A stretch of DNA of 64,000 nt. Source: Omphiscola glabra. Lineage: Eukaryota; Mollusca; Gastropoda; Lymnaeidae. This document shows positions 46,377 to 57,338 of this stretch, in pieces; position 1 is the first letter of the stretch; each line of letters opens with the position of its first letter. The stretch covers positions 12,553,818 through 12,617,817 of the forward strand of contig OZ024811.1 in the NCBI GenBank assembly GCA_964017045.1. Reading direction: 5' to 3'. Both the position numbers and the translations under genes were made by a program. The notes beneath the pieces were generated by a model, which saw only the letters and a list, made by a program, of their open reading frames with translations, had not been told where the DNA came from and did not search any database.

Positions 46377-46560
46377 ACCTCCTGTATCATCAGCCGGAAT
46401 TTTGACGAAGATACCAAACGCGTGTGACGCTTAATTCTTTTAGATTTTCATGAGGAAAAAAAAACTGTCCTCTTCCAGAGATGGTCCATTGGATTTTAAT
46501 TTATATACAAATTACAACTTTTAACAATTACTAAGTTCTATGACTATTCAAATGAAGTCA

Positions 46561-47269
46561 TTTTGTTTTCTTTAAAATTTTATATTTCAATTACTTATTG
46601 CATAGTGTTTATATTTTTTTTATTTTTCTTAACCAACTTTGGCTCTAAGCTTTCTACGCGAATTTCAGAGTCTTTATTTTTCAAACATTTGGAATTTTGC
46701 ATATTCTGCTATTTTTCAATGTTCTATAAATATAACTCTACGTGCTTCCTGTTGAATGAACAAGATACGTTGATGCGCTCATTTATAAAACTTAGGAGAC
46801 ATTCAAAATGAAAAAAAATAATAATTGAGTAATTCAAGGCTAATGTACACGAAGATACTCATTGCGTTGCGTGCCCTGTTCATTGTTCAAAAGTCATAAG
46901 CTATTATTAAGATGTTACATTCAAAATGTTATACAGCACAATTCAAAATGTTATACAGCACAATTCAAAATGTTATACAGCGCAGGATTTCCAAAACCTT
47001 ATTTCAATATAACTTGCTCATAACCAAACATTTATGCTAACAACCGAATCCATTGAAATTGCGATGCTGTTATAAGACTTGGGAGTTTGGTGACTGGGAA
47101 ATCAAGGGACGGTCGGAACGGAACAACGCCGTTTTTGGCACTACTTTGAGACTAGACAACGGTTCCCTTGTAGGAATCTCCTTAATGACCAGATCTGGTG
47201 GGATGATTGCCGGGAAAATTGGGTGGGTCGGGGGTGATTGGAACTCAGACCCTCAAATGAAAAATGACG
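46561..47269. other. intergenic with a small tandem triplication
   Basis: Three copies of a ~21-23-bp unit containing ATTCAAAATGTTATACAGCA lie at 46918-46985. A hydrophobic open frame at 46563-46811 has no recognisable domain and sits in T-rich DNA, so it is not called. Confidence 0.5.
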
Positions 47270-47770
47270 CCCCCGTCTGTACACTTGTAATCCAACGGCA
47301 TCTCATCTGTACCTTGTGATCCAACAACCTCCCGTCTTTACCCTTGTGATCCAACATCCTCCCGTCTGTACCCTTGTGATCCAACAGCCTCCTGTCTTTA
47401 CCCATGTGATCCAACAACCTCCTGTCTTTACCCCTGTGATCCAACAACCTCCTGTCTTTACCCTTGTGATCCAACATCCACCCGTCTGTACCCTTGTGAT
47501 CCAACAACCTCCCGTGTTTACCCTTGTCATCCAACAACCTCCCGTCTGTACCCTTGTGATCCAACAACCTCCCGTCTTTACCCTTGTGATCCAACAACCT
47601 CCCGTCTGTGCCCTTGTGACCCAACAACCTTCCGTCTGTACCCTTGTGATCCAACAACCTCCCGTATTTACCCTTGTGATCCAACAAGCCCTCGTCTGTA
47701 CCCTTGTGACCCAACAACCTCCCGCCTGTACCCTTGTGATCCAACAAACTCCAGTGGTTACCCTTTTAAT
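47270..47770. repeat. 30-bp minisatellite
   Basis: About 16 copies of a 30-bp unit, CCCTTGTGATCCAACAACCT plus CCCGTCTTTA or CCCGTCTGTA. Period divisible by three, so both strands show spurious open frames. Confidence 0.93.
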
Positions 47771-47938
47771 CCAGCAACCTCCAGTCTACGTCAGCCTGGT
47801 ACTAACGACAGGAAAGACTCCCCTTTAGCCTTGTTCGACATACACATTCTCTATACAGTCTTGTCCTATGGACAACTAGCCCTTTCGTTATCCTTGTCCT
47901 ACGGTCAGACAAGTAGCCTATTCACCCTGGTTCTACGG

Positions 47939-47971
<33 letters not shown>

Positions 47972-48019
47972 AATATGAAAACAGTCGGAACATGAAGCAG
48001 TAATTAACTGTATGAAATA
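47771..48019. other. intergenic with T-run
   Basis: A run of about 30 T lies at 47941-47969. Nothing else recognised. Confidence 0.6.
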
Positions 48020-48447
48020 ATCATTCCCGGCATTTTGAATTTATTGAGTGCTGTTAAGGAAAACATTCTGAAGGCCAGTTTTGTCGTAAAGGTTAAGTCA
48101 CGTGACGCAGACTCAAGTCCTTAAAAATGTATTTTTTCTCTTCAGTTTCACTTTAAAATCTTTTTGTTAGAAACGGTGGGGAAAATCGGTGGGTCTGGAG
48201 TAGGGAATTACTTGGCTTTTTTTCCTTGAGTCGTTACCATGTCTGAAGAAAAAATCAGTCACTTTTTCAAATCTCAAGATTAGAGCCGCCAGTTGCTTTT
48301 TGAATTTCTCTACCCAACATCGATTTAGAGCCCCGTTTCCCCCAAAAGCGTCAAAATCTCTCCATGGACCGGTGTCCCATTTATTGGCTATTTATTGGAT
48401 CATAAATAGTTATATGGGGCGGATAGACAACATAAGGTTTGCGCACC

Positions 48448-48675
48448 ACTATTTGGCACCACTATTTGGCACCATTATTCGGCACCACTATTTGGCACCA
48501 CTATTTGGCACCACTATTTGGCACCACTATTTGGCACCACTATTTGGCACCACTATTTTGCACCACTATTTGGCACCACTATTTGCCACCACTATTTGGC
48601 ACCACTATTTGGCACCACTATTTGGCACCACTATTTGGCACCACTATTTGGCACCTCTATTTGCCACCACTATTT
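48448..48675. repeat. 13-bp minisatellite
   Basis: About 17 copies of GGCACCACTATTT. It lies just after the TCTACCCAAC landmark, whereas the partner block's 25-bp array lies before it. Confidence 0.95.
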
Positions 48676-48837
48676 GATGGAAAAAAAATGTATTCAAATA
48701 TGGTGTCGCGGGGGGCTGGGTGGGGGGTGAGGGGTGGGGTGGATATTTACTTGTGGGAGGAGATTACATTTTTTTTAGAGAAAGTCAAGTTTTCTATATC
48801 TGTCATTTGTTTCTTCGTATTTCAGAAGTTTCTTGTG

Positions 48838-49169
48838 CAGGGGTTCTCAAACTACGGCCGCCGTATGGGTACCCGGGTGGCAGTGATGAATATGGTAGCC
48901 GATAGTGATAATCTATTTTGCCAAAGGCAGGCCCATATTCCCATTGACATATTCATAATTTTATTTTGCTAAAAAATGGATTTTCATTTTAGATATTGTA
49001 TTTCTGTTTCCCCAATAAATTTTATTATGATATATGTGCCCTGTGTATAGGAATTCGTTCTTAATACTTACAGACAATAGCTCGGCAGTGACTGTGAACA
49101 TCCCCAGGAGTTTAAGGAGCACAGAACCGGTCACCGTATGATTTTATTTTGAAAACCTTTGGTCTACTG
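48838..49169. mobile_element. ~330-bp insertion with hAT-like left end
   Basis: The left end CAGGGGTTCTCAAACTACGG is hAT-like. The right end AACCTTTGGTCTACTG is only loosely complementary to it. Alignment to the partner block (about 2385-2410, TTTCAGAAGTGTCC ... GGTCAAGTTTCCC) shows an unoccupied site there. No clear TSD. Confidence 0.55.
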
Positions 49170-49589
49170 ATCAAATTTCCTATCGCCTACCCCACCCCAC
49201 GAGCTCTTCCGATTCCCCCTCAACACCTACACTAATACATATTTAATGACTGAGCTAAAAGTCACAAAGAAATTGCCACACAAAAGCTTGAATGAATTAG
49301 ATAGTACAAACGTATATTAATGTCAAAGACCCCACGAGTCAGCTTTCATTTGACTGATAAGCTATTACCATTTTTGACCTAAATAAAATATATATAAAGA
49401 AAAGGCACAATTTATTTCGGTCGCAAATATTTCTATATTCACACTTTTATACTGTTTAAATCCTTGAACTTATGTAACTCATACAATTTTAATCCACTTT
49501 ATAAAGTGTCATTTTAGAGAAAAAAATAAAATTCATTGTGATATGTTGTGTTTTTTTAAAAAATATTTGGTACCTACTGATATCTGAAT

Positions 49590-49905
49590 GGTCAGGCTGT
49601 AGAAGCTCTTGCACTCGGTTGGCATCCTCACCAGTACTCCATATTACAAGTTGTCCGCATACATGTTCTGCATTTGTTGCTATTTTCGAGGCAATTCATT
49701 GATTTAGGCGAGGAAGAGCGTGTAACTAAGGACTGACCCCTGTGATAGCCCACCGTTCCATAGTTTTCTTTCTCGACGTTTCGCTGCCAAGCCTTGTGTT
49801 GATTGTTCGGACCTCCACACTCTGGCACAAGCTTGTCTGAGGTCAAAGAATACAGCCACTGTATGGGATTTTTATGTCTGGAGCCCATCTGCTTTGGGCT
49901 GGAAA
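49590..49905 (-). pseudogene. jockey-like LINE reverse transcriptase relic
   Basis: The minus strand reads LDLRQAC.RVWR, GLSQGSVLSYTLFL, INELP and MYADNL with STGEDANRVQELLQ in a shifted frame. These are the DLxxAFD...VW, PQGSVLSP-LF, IN-LP and YADD blocks of jockey/CR1-type reverse transcriptase. YADD is YADN and stops interrupt it, so it is dead. Confidence 0.8.
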
Positions 49906-52689
49906 AGACGGAGCACTGTCGAAAATTCTATTCTTATCTATATATTTCTGGTCCCCAAAATGTCGAACCACGAATAATTACTTTCAGAACAGGGGATATA
50001 TATATATAGATAAAGGTCCCTAGCGATACGTTGATTAGTATTACTATGACTCTGTCTAGGGAATGATTACTACAATCAACAGTTACAACAATAACGTTAC
50101 TATTACTTAAAAACACCAGTGGTTCAGCCACAAATAATTATTTTAATTATTTAAAATACTAAATACATATAGAAACATACAAATAGTAATACTTAATATC
50201 GATACAAATACAATGCTTTACTAATACAAGGTTATGATGCTGGACGTTCGGTGGAACGTTCGTCTCGGCTTGCCCTCTCTTGCCTGTTCTCGTCTGCTAT
50301 ACACACTGCCAGACTCTTACAGCACACAACAAAGCCCTGGAAGGGTCGCCACTGGTCACTCGGCTGTGCAGGGGGGGGGGGAGGAACTGCTCGCCACGCT
50401 CTGCTACCTCTACAACACTTCTGTTTGGGTCGTCTGCTGACCTTATCTCTCTAGTGCGTTACTCGCTCGTTATTATCTTCCTTGTGCAATTACTGCGTCA
50501 GGGTTAAACTGTTAACCGCTGACGTCTTATACAGTACTGAGTTCTAGTCTACTGAGCTCTGCTATGGCATATGCTTCTATAGCCCTGAGCCTAATCTCAT
50601 TCAACTGACTGAACTGAGCTAACGTTCTAACTGTACTAACTACTAACTACTAACTAACTGCTAACTAACTGCTAAACTAACTGGCTGTAAAGAGAATAAT
50701 AGATACAACATAAGCTACATCTAAGAATTACAGTCTTATCACAATATTACTAATCATACATATAACGTAGTATTCTAACAATGACTTGATAACTAACTAT
50801 AATCCTAACATATCCTCTAACAAAATGCTAACATTACAAACATGTGAAACTAACAACAATAATAATGTTACCAACCCTACGACACTTGACTGGACACACT
50901 CCAGAAAGCAAATAGTCATAAGCCAGGCTCAGACTTGTCTGTCAATTACACTACCGTAATTACAGGGACGAGAGAGAGCGACTAACTGACTTACAACTCT
51001 ATATATACTGGGATCGAACTAACGCTGACCTAAGTCCAGTTAACGGTGACCTCTGGGTCATACATATGATTACTATACTATATTCTAATTTTTCGTCTGG
51101 TCAACCAATGGTACACAAGCTGACCCTAGGTCACAAGCTTGGTCGCACGCTGACCATTTTTCTGGTTGACCGGGAACTTCCATTGTTTCTGACTATGAGT
51201 CATTATTATCATCAGTACTGGCCTAATTGAGTCGATCACGTGACAAGCGACTGACAAGTGACCGGTAGGTTGTGTGAGCCAGCGGGTCTCACACAAGTGA
51301 GGACCAGCGGGTCTCAACAAGCACCTGGTCTATAGGTTGGTTCCCACTTCCCGGAAGCAAGCTTGGTTTGTATTCCTGGACACGTTGTTAGAAAGGAAAC
51401 TGAAGCATCTATTTTCCATCTTTTTTTAGAGATACGTGTATGTTTATGTAAATGTGTCCCCATGTTAGCCAGAGTCCGTCAACTATATTTTCTTAAATTA
51501 GTATAGCACACATTTATTTTTAAACAAATAATTTAACACTTCTCTTTCACGAATGTAATATATTCGGATTTAAACATGGTCACCCACATAAAAATGTACA
51601 CGTCGTCATTTCTCTGATTGACATATGTTTTTTAGAAGAAGGTTAAATACAGAATTTAATTTTTTTTTTTGAAAATGTCAATCTACCGATTCCCAATACC
51701 AAATTGAGATACGACTGTACTTATCAAATACGCCCAGGCACACTGTGGAATAATTTGTGCTGTCTTTGGCAAAACTATGACAATCGCATCTTTATCCCCT
51801 TAGGAACGGTTCAACAGGTCAAATTTTCCTTCAAGCATTTGATGCAATTCGTGTATGAAGCCTTGTCACAACTTTCAAATTACTATTTGATCTAATTCAC
51901 CAAAAAAGAAACCACGCACAAAATAGTGCGTTCACACAACAGTTTGACGCGAAATTTAATCGTGTGAACTGACGCTAACACGCAAATATTTTATAAAGTA
52001 TTCAATGAACTTAATTAAGGCAGCATACAGATGTTAACACACCCACCACGTAGGTACCCCCAGCTAGGAAAGCTATTTTGACAACGAAATAAATATGCCA
52101 CCTTTATTTAGTTTCCCCAAATAGTTACTGTCGTTTCTACTACCCATGGCACTATAATGATACTAATGCTATCATGAAAAATGTATATATAAACATTTAC
52201 TCTTATAATAAGTTGTGGCAAAAATAGAATGCCCCTTATACCAAATGAAAACCCACATTGACGTAAATACATACGTTCTATTATCATAACATTTAATCGG
52301 GCTTATTTTTAAAACTTCAAGATTAATTCATAGATGATTATATTAATTAATGTCTAATCATAATGTAAATGACGCTGTCTCATTCTAATTAAAGCAGAAG
52401 TCATCTTGGCCAATAGCGTGCTTTAAAATTTGATTTCGCAATACGGTATTAACAACTCAATGAAAGCCAGCAGAGTTTCGGGTTTTCCCAATAAATGTGT
52501 TTACCCATTTATAAAAGTAATGCTTTAATACAGAGATGATCTTAAGTCTCACTTTCAGGTCAAAAACTTATAAATATATAAATGTAGGTATTCATTAAAC
52601 AAAATGTTCCTACTTATTTTTTTTTTTTTTGTTTCCTTAAATTTTAAAAATACAAACATTGTCTTTGATTTTAAAAAATTTTTTAAAAA
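49906..52689. other. intergenic, no gene recognised
   Basis: 50230-50520 is pyrimidine-rich with a G-run. 50630-50690 has ACTAACTAACTGCT repeats. 51240-51330 repeats GGACCAGCGGGTCTCA-type words. The rest is AT-rich. I cannot assign it to a gene or a known element. Confidence 0.45.
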
Positions 52690-54400
52690 ATGAGCAGTTA
52701 GTTATCAAGGAAGAATGAAAACATTACCATGTACATATAAAATCACACGTTGTCACTCCAACTAAGATCCAAGAGCTTTTAAATATTTTTTTTCGAAGCG
52801 ATCTGAGAGTATGACATTCATAATTTGTCTGCCCTAGATGTCGACTAGAAGTACTATTGCTTTGCACTTATATTTTTGGCGCCCGCCATGTCTTTCCGTG
52901 CCCCATTGATTCAGCGTTTGGGGATTACTTCTTGGTTCGTTGCCTTTCTATTATGACAAGCCTTGTTAGATCTAAAGTTCAAATTTTGGAAAAATAAAAA
53001 CGTGTTTGTTTCAGCGATATTTTTATAGTACAGATACGGGTGAATTACAAGTTGATGACATCGTTGGGCGAGGGGTGGGGTGGTTGAGTCAAGGGCACTG
53101 ACAGATTTGAAGACGATGGTTCTAGGAGTGCAAACAACAGTCGACACACAAACGCAAGAGTTCTATTAGACTAGGATGAACTTTTAATCACTTCAGTATT
53201 TTAATTTGACAAATCCTGACTTTGATAATACCCAGATTGTTTTGCTATGAACCGAATTTTCCTTTAATACGTCTTTAATGTCTTTGATATGTCTTTAATA
53301 TGTCTTTGATATGTCTTTGATATGTCTTTAATATGTCTTTGATATGTCTTTGATATCTCTTTAATATGTCTTTAATATGTATTTGATATGTCTTTGATAT
53401 CTCTTTAATATGTCTTTGATATGTCTATATATGTCCTTAATATGTCTTTAATATGTCTTTAATATGTCTTTGATATGTCTTTAATACGTCTTTAATATGT
53501 CTTTGATATGTCTATAATATGTCTTTGACATGTCTCTGTTATGTCTTTGATATGTTTTTGAAATGTCTTTGATGTTTCTTTGATATGTCTTTGATATGTC
53601 TTTGATATGTCTTTGATATGTCTTTAAAATGTCTTTAATATGTCTTTAATACGTCTTTAATATGTCTTTGATATCTATATAATATGTCTTTGACATGTCT
53701 TTGTTATGTCTTTGATATGTCTTTGATATGTCTTTGATGTTTCTTTGATATGTCTTTGATATGTCTTTAATATGTCTTTAATATGTCTTTAATATGTCTT
53801 TGATATGTCTTTGATATGTCTTTGATATGTCTTTGATGTCTTTGATATGTCTTTAATATGTCTTTGATATGTCTTTGATATGTCTTTAATATGTCTTTAA
53901 TATGTTTTTGATATGTCTTTAATATGTCTTTGGTATGTCTTTGATATGTCTTTAATATGTCTTTGATATGTCTTTAATATGTCTTTGATGTCTTTGATAT
54001 GTCTTTGATATGTCTTTGTCTTTGATATGTCTTTAATATGTCTTTTATGTCTTTGATATGTCTTTGATATGTCTTTGATATGTCTTTGATATGTCTTTGA
54101 TATGTCTTTGAGCTTGGCTCGCAATTTTCGAAGACAGTTATTTTTTCATCCCTCTCCTGTATGACATGTAGCCACTGAGATTTTGTTGAATCTGAACAGA
54201 CACTGATGAGCATTTTGAACACCTCTCCCGTACAATCATCTGAACTTTGGTGGATATTCTAAACGCTTACACCAATGAAATCTTTGATATTATTTCACGG
54301 AGCCACACAATTCAACGTCCGAATTTAATCATTCTGTTAAAATTCAAGAATTTAAGGAAAATTAATCAAATCTATGACTCTATAATAATAATAAAGTAAC
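52690..54400. repeat. old paralogous block A, copy 2 (partner at 44030-46560)
   Basis: Diverged colinear partner of 44030-46560 (landmarks given there). It lacks the SINE and the 916-bp hAT element and therefore preserves their empty sites. Confidence 0.65.
53265..54118. repeat. 11-bp minisatellite, about 77 units
   Basis: Alternating TTTGATATGTC and TTTAATATGTC units with rarer ACGTC, GACATGTC and ATGTTTC variants; phase slips occur where units are shortened (53838, 53989, 54018). Absent from the partner block. Confidence 0.95.
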
Positions 54401-55754
54401 ATTTTCTTAAAAAAATAAATAAATGGTCGATGTACGCGAACAGTGTTACTTTGAGTTTCTGTGTTTCAGTTTCACTATCATATGCTTATTTGTTGACTGG
54501 GGCTAGAGATAATTTTTCTCTTTATTAATATTAATGTGCCAATTATTTTAAGAAACACACAATTTTTTTTTTTTAAATTGAAAAAATTAACTTTTAATCA
54601 TCGGAAGAAGTGGCGGCGAAGGAATGCTACGAGAATTCACCGGGCTGCCACAAAAAGTTTCATGGAAATAATTAACGGATTTTAATGGATGTTAAGATAA
54701 ACGTCTAATTCTAGAATAAAAATGTATTTTCATTATGCTCTAAAGAATCATTTTAATTTTAAACGTTCGAAAATTTACCTGTCACTTAAATGTAAAATAG
54801 AGCAAATTAAATCTTACATGGGGTACTCCATTGTTATGCGAGTGATGGAGCTAGCGATAAAAATAATAGCGTTATCACTGTAATGTAACGGGCCTTAAAA
54901 AAATAGTGCCTCTGCAAAGAATAGTGCGACTGAAGTAGGTGTTTGTAGACGGACCGTAACTGAATGCGCTAGGTTTTGTGGCGAGGTTCTGCGTGGCAGC
55001 GTTGGTGTGCGACGAGTGAAAGGTTATGCTGAGTGGTGTAAAATTGTGGAGATACACGGGTCCAAAGTGGCAAGTGCACGTATAATAGTGTGGGGGGGGG
55101 GGGGCGACGGGTGTTTGCGAGGGTTGAAAGAGGACCATACAAATCGTTTTTAATGTGTTGTTGAGAACCACCGCGATAGAGTTCAAACATTGAAAGGGCG
55201 CGTTCACCCAAAAAATATAGTGGGCACTTCGAGTGCAATAAAAGATGACTGTCCAACGTTATTGTTTTATAACCCAAGTCATAACTATTATAAACCATTT
55301 CAAAGTAAAACAATTGAATTTATGGTAAACTAATAAATTCATTAAAAATACACAAATAACTATAAATGACTATTTTGAAGTTGCAGGGAAAACAATTACA
55401 ACTTTATTGGCACTCGAAGTCGTGAAAATGAAGAACAATCAATTACAAAAAGACATCATCAGATGTAATCTACCTTAAAACGAGATGCAAGTATTATGAG
55501 GTAAATTATAGTTGAACCAAACGACACTTACATACAGATCTACTACGCCTTAATTACAAATACAAATATAAAAGTCGTGGTAGTTGGAAAAAAAAAAGAA
55601 TAACCATTCAGGGGAGGTAACTCACGAAATAAGCTGAAGCTCAGTGTTTGCTGTTCAGTTACGCGCCCATGACTATTGAACATCGTGTTCACTACTTTAA
55701 AAGGTAGTTCAAGCCTTGGTGAATTAAGATAGTGTCAGCGGCATATTACTGGAT
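54401..55754. other. 3' side of the gene 5 region, no gene recognised
   Basis: AT-rich with a G-run at 55092-55103. No supported coding region. Confidence 0.5.
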
Positions 55755-57275
55755 AAAATAAATAGTGAGACAAATAATAGTGAGACAAATTAATAGTGAG
55801 TCCCCGGGATTCCGATCGACAAGCCTGTAGTGGCTTGCCGATTTGGAAGTGGTGGCTTGTCGATTTGGAAGTGGTGGCTTGCCGATTTGGAAGCGCTGGC
55901 CACCGACTCCCTTCCGCGTTAACCCGGGGCACATAACCACCATTGCGTGTCCCGCGTGGCAGCCAGGGACATGCATGGTAGTATTGGTAGTTCCTGGAAT
56001 AAACGGCTCTTACAGGACTGCCACCTGTGATACTTCACAGGGGGGAAGAAAAGGCAAACACAGGGTAGGGATCATGATTACAAGTTGCCGTTAAGGGATA
56101 TGAGGCGAGAGGCTGTGGTGGAAGCCTATGAACGATGATTCTAAATATGCAGCCCTGAGAAAGCTGCTCCTAGGCAACCGTTTCGTCCCAGCTACTTCTC
56201 GAATTAGTTGCGAGGTGGAAACCCACTGTAGAATCCCTCTTAGAGGGCGTCCGATGCTTCCCCGGGACGGGTGGGGGGAGATATTAGGACGTTAATTTAC
56301 CGTCCCGGCCCCTAGGAAAGTGGACTCTGGACGCTTTAAACGCAGCGTCTTCGGTCGACCAGATGTCTCCGGACAGGGAGGGTCTCCCTTGGCAAACCCG
56401 ATCGACCTGTTGCTGGTGGGGACGGTTCACGCCCGGGGAGGTCTCTGGCGTTCCCCCGCACGGTCTGACGTTGGGGAAACCCGGCACCTGGCAGGTGTGG
56501 GGGGGGGGGGCGCCAGGGAGGGCATAAGGAGCGCGAGCTCGACGGCCCGCTGCCGCTATTTCCGAATGAGACATTTCAATAGTGAGACAAATTAATAGTG
56601 AGACAAATAAATAGTGAAACAAATAAATAGGGAGACAAATAAAATTGTCGAGACAAATATACAATAAGACGAATACAAATTGCGACAAATAAAATAATTG
56701 AGATAAATAAATGAGTCAAATAAATATTTAGACAAATAAACTTATTGAGACATATAATAATGAACACAAAGAAATATTGCGACAAATAAATGATGAGACA
56801 AAACACAAAGAAATAAATGAGACCAATAAATATTGACATAAATAAATAAATTGGACCAATAAATAAATGAGACCAATAAATAAATGAGACCAATAAATAA
56901 ATGAGACCAATAAATAAATGAGACCAATAAATAAATGAGACCAATAAATAAATGAGACCAATAAATATTGACATAAATAAATAAATGAGACCAATAAATA
57001 AATGAGACCAATAAATAAATGAGACCAATAAATAAATGAGACCAATAAATAAATGAGACCAATAAATAAATGAGACCAATAAATATTGACACAAAGAAAT
57101 AAATGAGACCAATAAATAATGAGCCAAATAAATATTAACATTAATAGATAAATGAGACCAATAAATAAATGAGACCAATAAATAAGCGAGACCAATAAAT
57201 ATTGAGCCAAATAAATATTGACATAAATAAATAAATGAGACCAATAATTATTGAGACAAATAAATATTGACACAA
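55755..57275. repeat. 17-bp minisatellite 3' of gene 5, split by a transposon-like insertion
   Basis: Unit GAGACCAATAAATAAAT and older ATAGTGAGACAAATAA-type relatives. About 40 units lie in 56575-57275, with a short outlier of the same type at 55755-55801. The GC-rich element at 55802-56568 sits between them. Central copies (56850-57190) are nearly identical. The array ends about 65 bp from the stop codon of gene 5. Confidence 0.9.
55802..56568. mobile_element. GC-rich dispersed element, copy 1, inserted in the 17-bp array
   Basis: Shares with 58809-59292, in the same order: GTTAAGGGATATGA / GTTAATGGATATGA, GAGAAAGCTGCTCCTAGGCA followed by ACCGTTTCGTCCC, and GGACGCTTTAAACGCAGCGT followed by TCGGTCGACC. 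It contains a threefold ~22-bp repeat (GTGGCTTGCCGATTTGGAAG, 55830-55885). Array sequence AGACAAATTAATAGTGAG occurs on both sides. Class unknown; possibly the 5' untranslated part of a non-LTR element. Confidence 0.65.
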
Positions 57276-57338
57276 ATACAGAGTTATTAAGTATTCAGAA
57301 AAAACTTAAGGTGGTCAATCACGGCATGCAAAAGAATA

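Larger units (their letters stand above)
44030..46560. repeat. old paralogous block A, copy 1 (partner at 52690-54400)
   Basis: Colinear matches with 52690-54400: CACTCCATTTAAGATCCAA versus CACTCCAACTAAGATCCAA, AGGTGAATTA...GATGACATCGT-type sequence (44370-44400 versus 53038-53065), TTGACAG..TCAAGGACGACGAT versus CTGACAG..TTGAAGACGATGG, and AATCTGATCAAACGCTAATG versus AATCTGAACAGACACTGATG. Copy 1 carries a SINE and a hAT element that copy 2 lacks; copy 2 carries an 11-bp satellite that copy 1 lacks. Confidence 0.65.
48020..49515. repeat. old paralogous block B (partner at 1655-3080)
   Basis: The same landmarks as 1655-3080 in the same order and orientation: TAAGTCACGTGACGC (48090), TCTACCCAAC (48308), GGAGATTAC (48758), TTTCAGAAGT (48820), CATATTTAATGACTGAGC (49237), AAGCTTGAATG (49284), CAAATATTTCTATATTCACA (49424). 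It carries a 13-bp satellite and a ~330-bp insertion that the partner lacks. Confidence 0.65.

Noticed and set aside
46563..46811. Hydrophobic 82-codon frame
   Set aside because: Lies in T-rich DNA where such frames arise by chance; no family recognised.
47253..47828. Open frames on both strands through 30-bp units
   Set aside because: Repeat-driven; low complexity; no start context or domain.
50230..51340. Possible LTR or unknown large element
   Set aside because: Composition differs and short words repeat (GCGGGTCTCA, CTAACTAACTGC), but no paired ends, primer site or coding sequence could be found.
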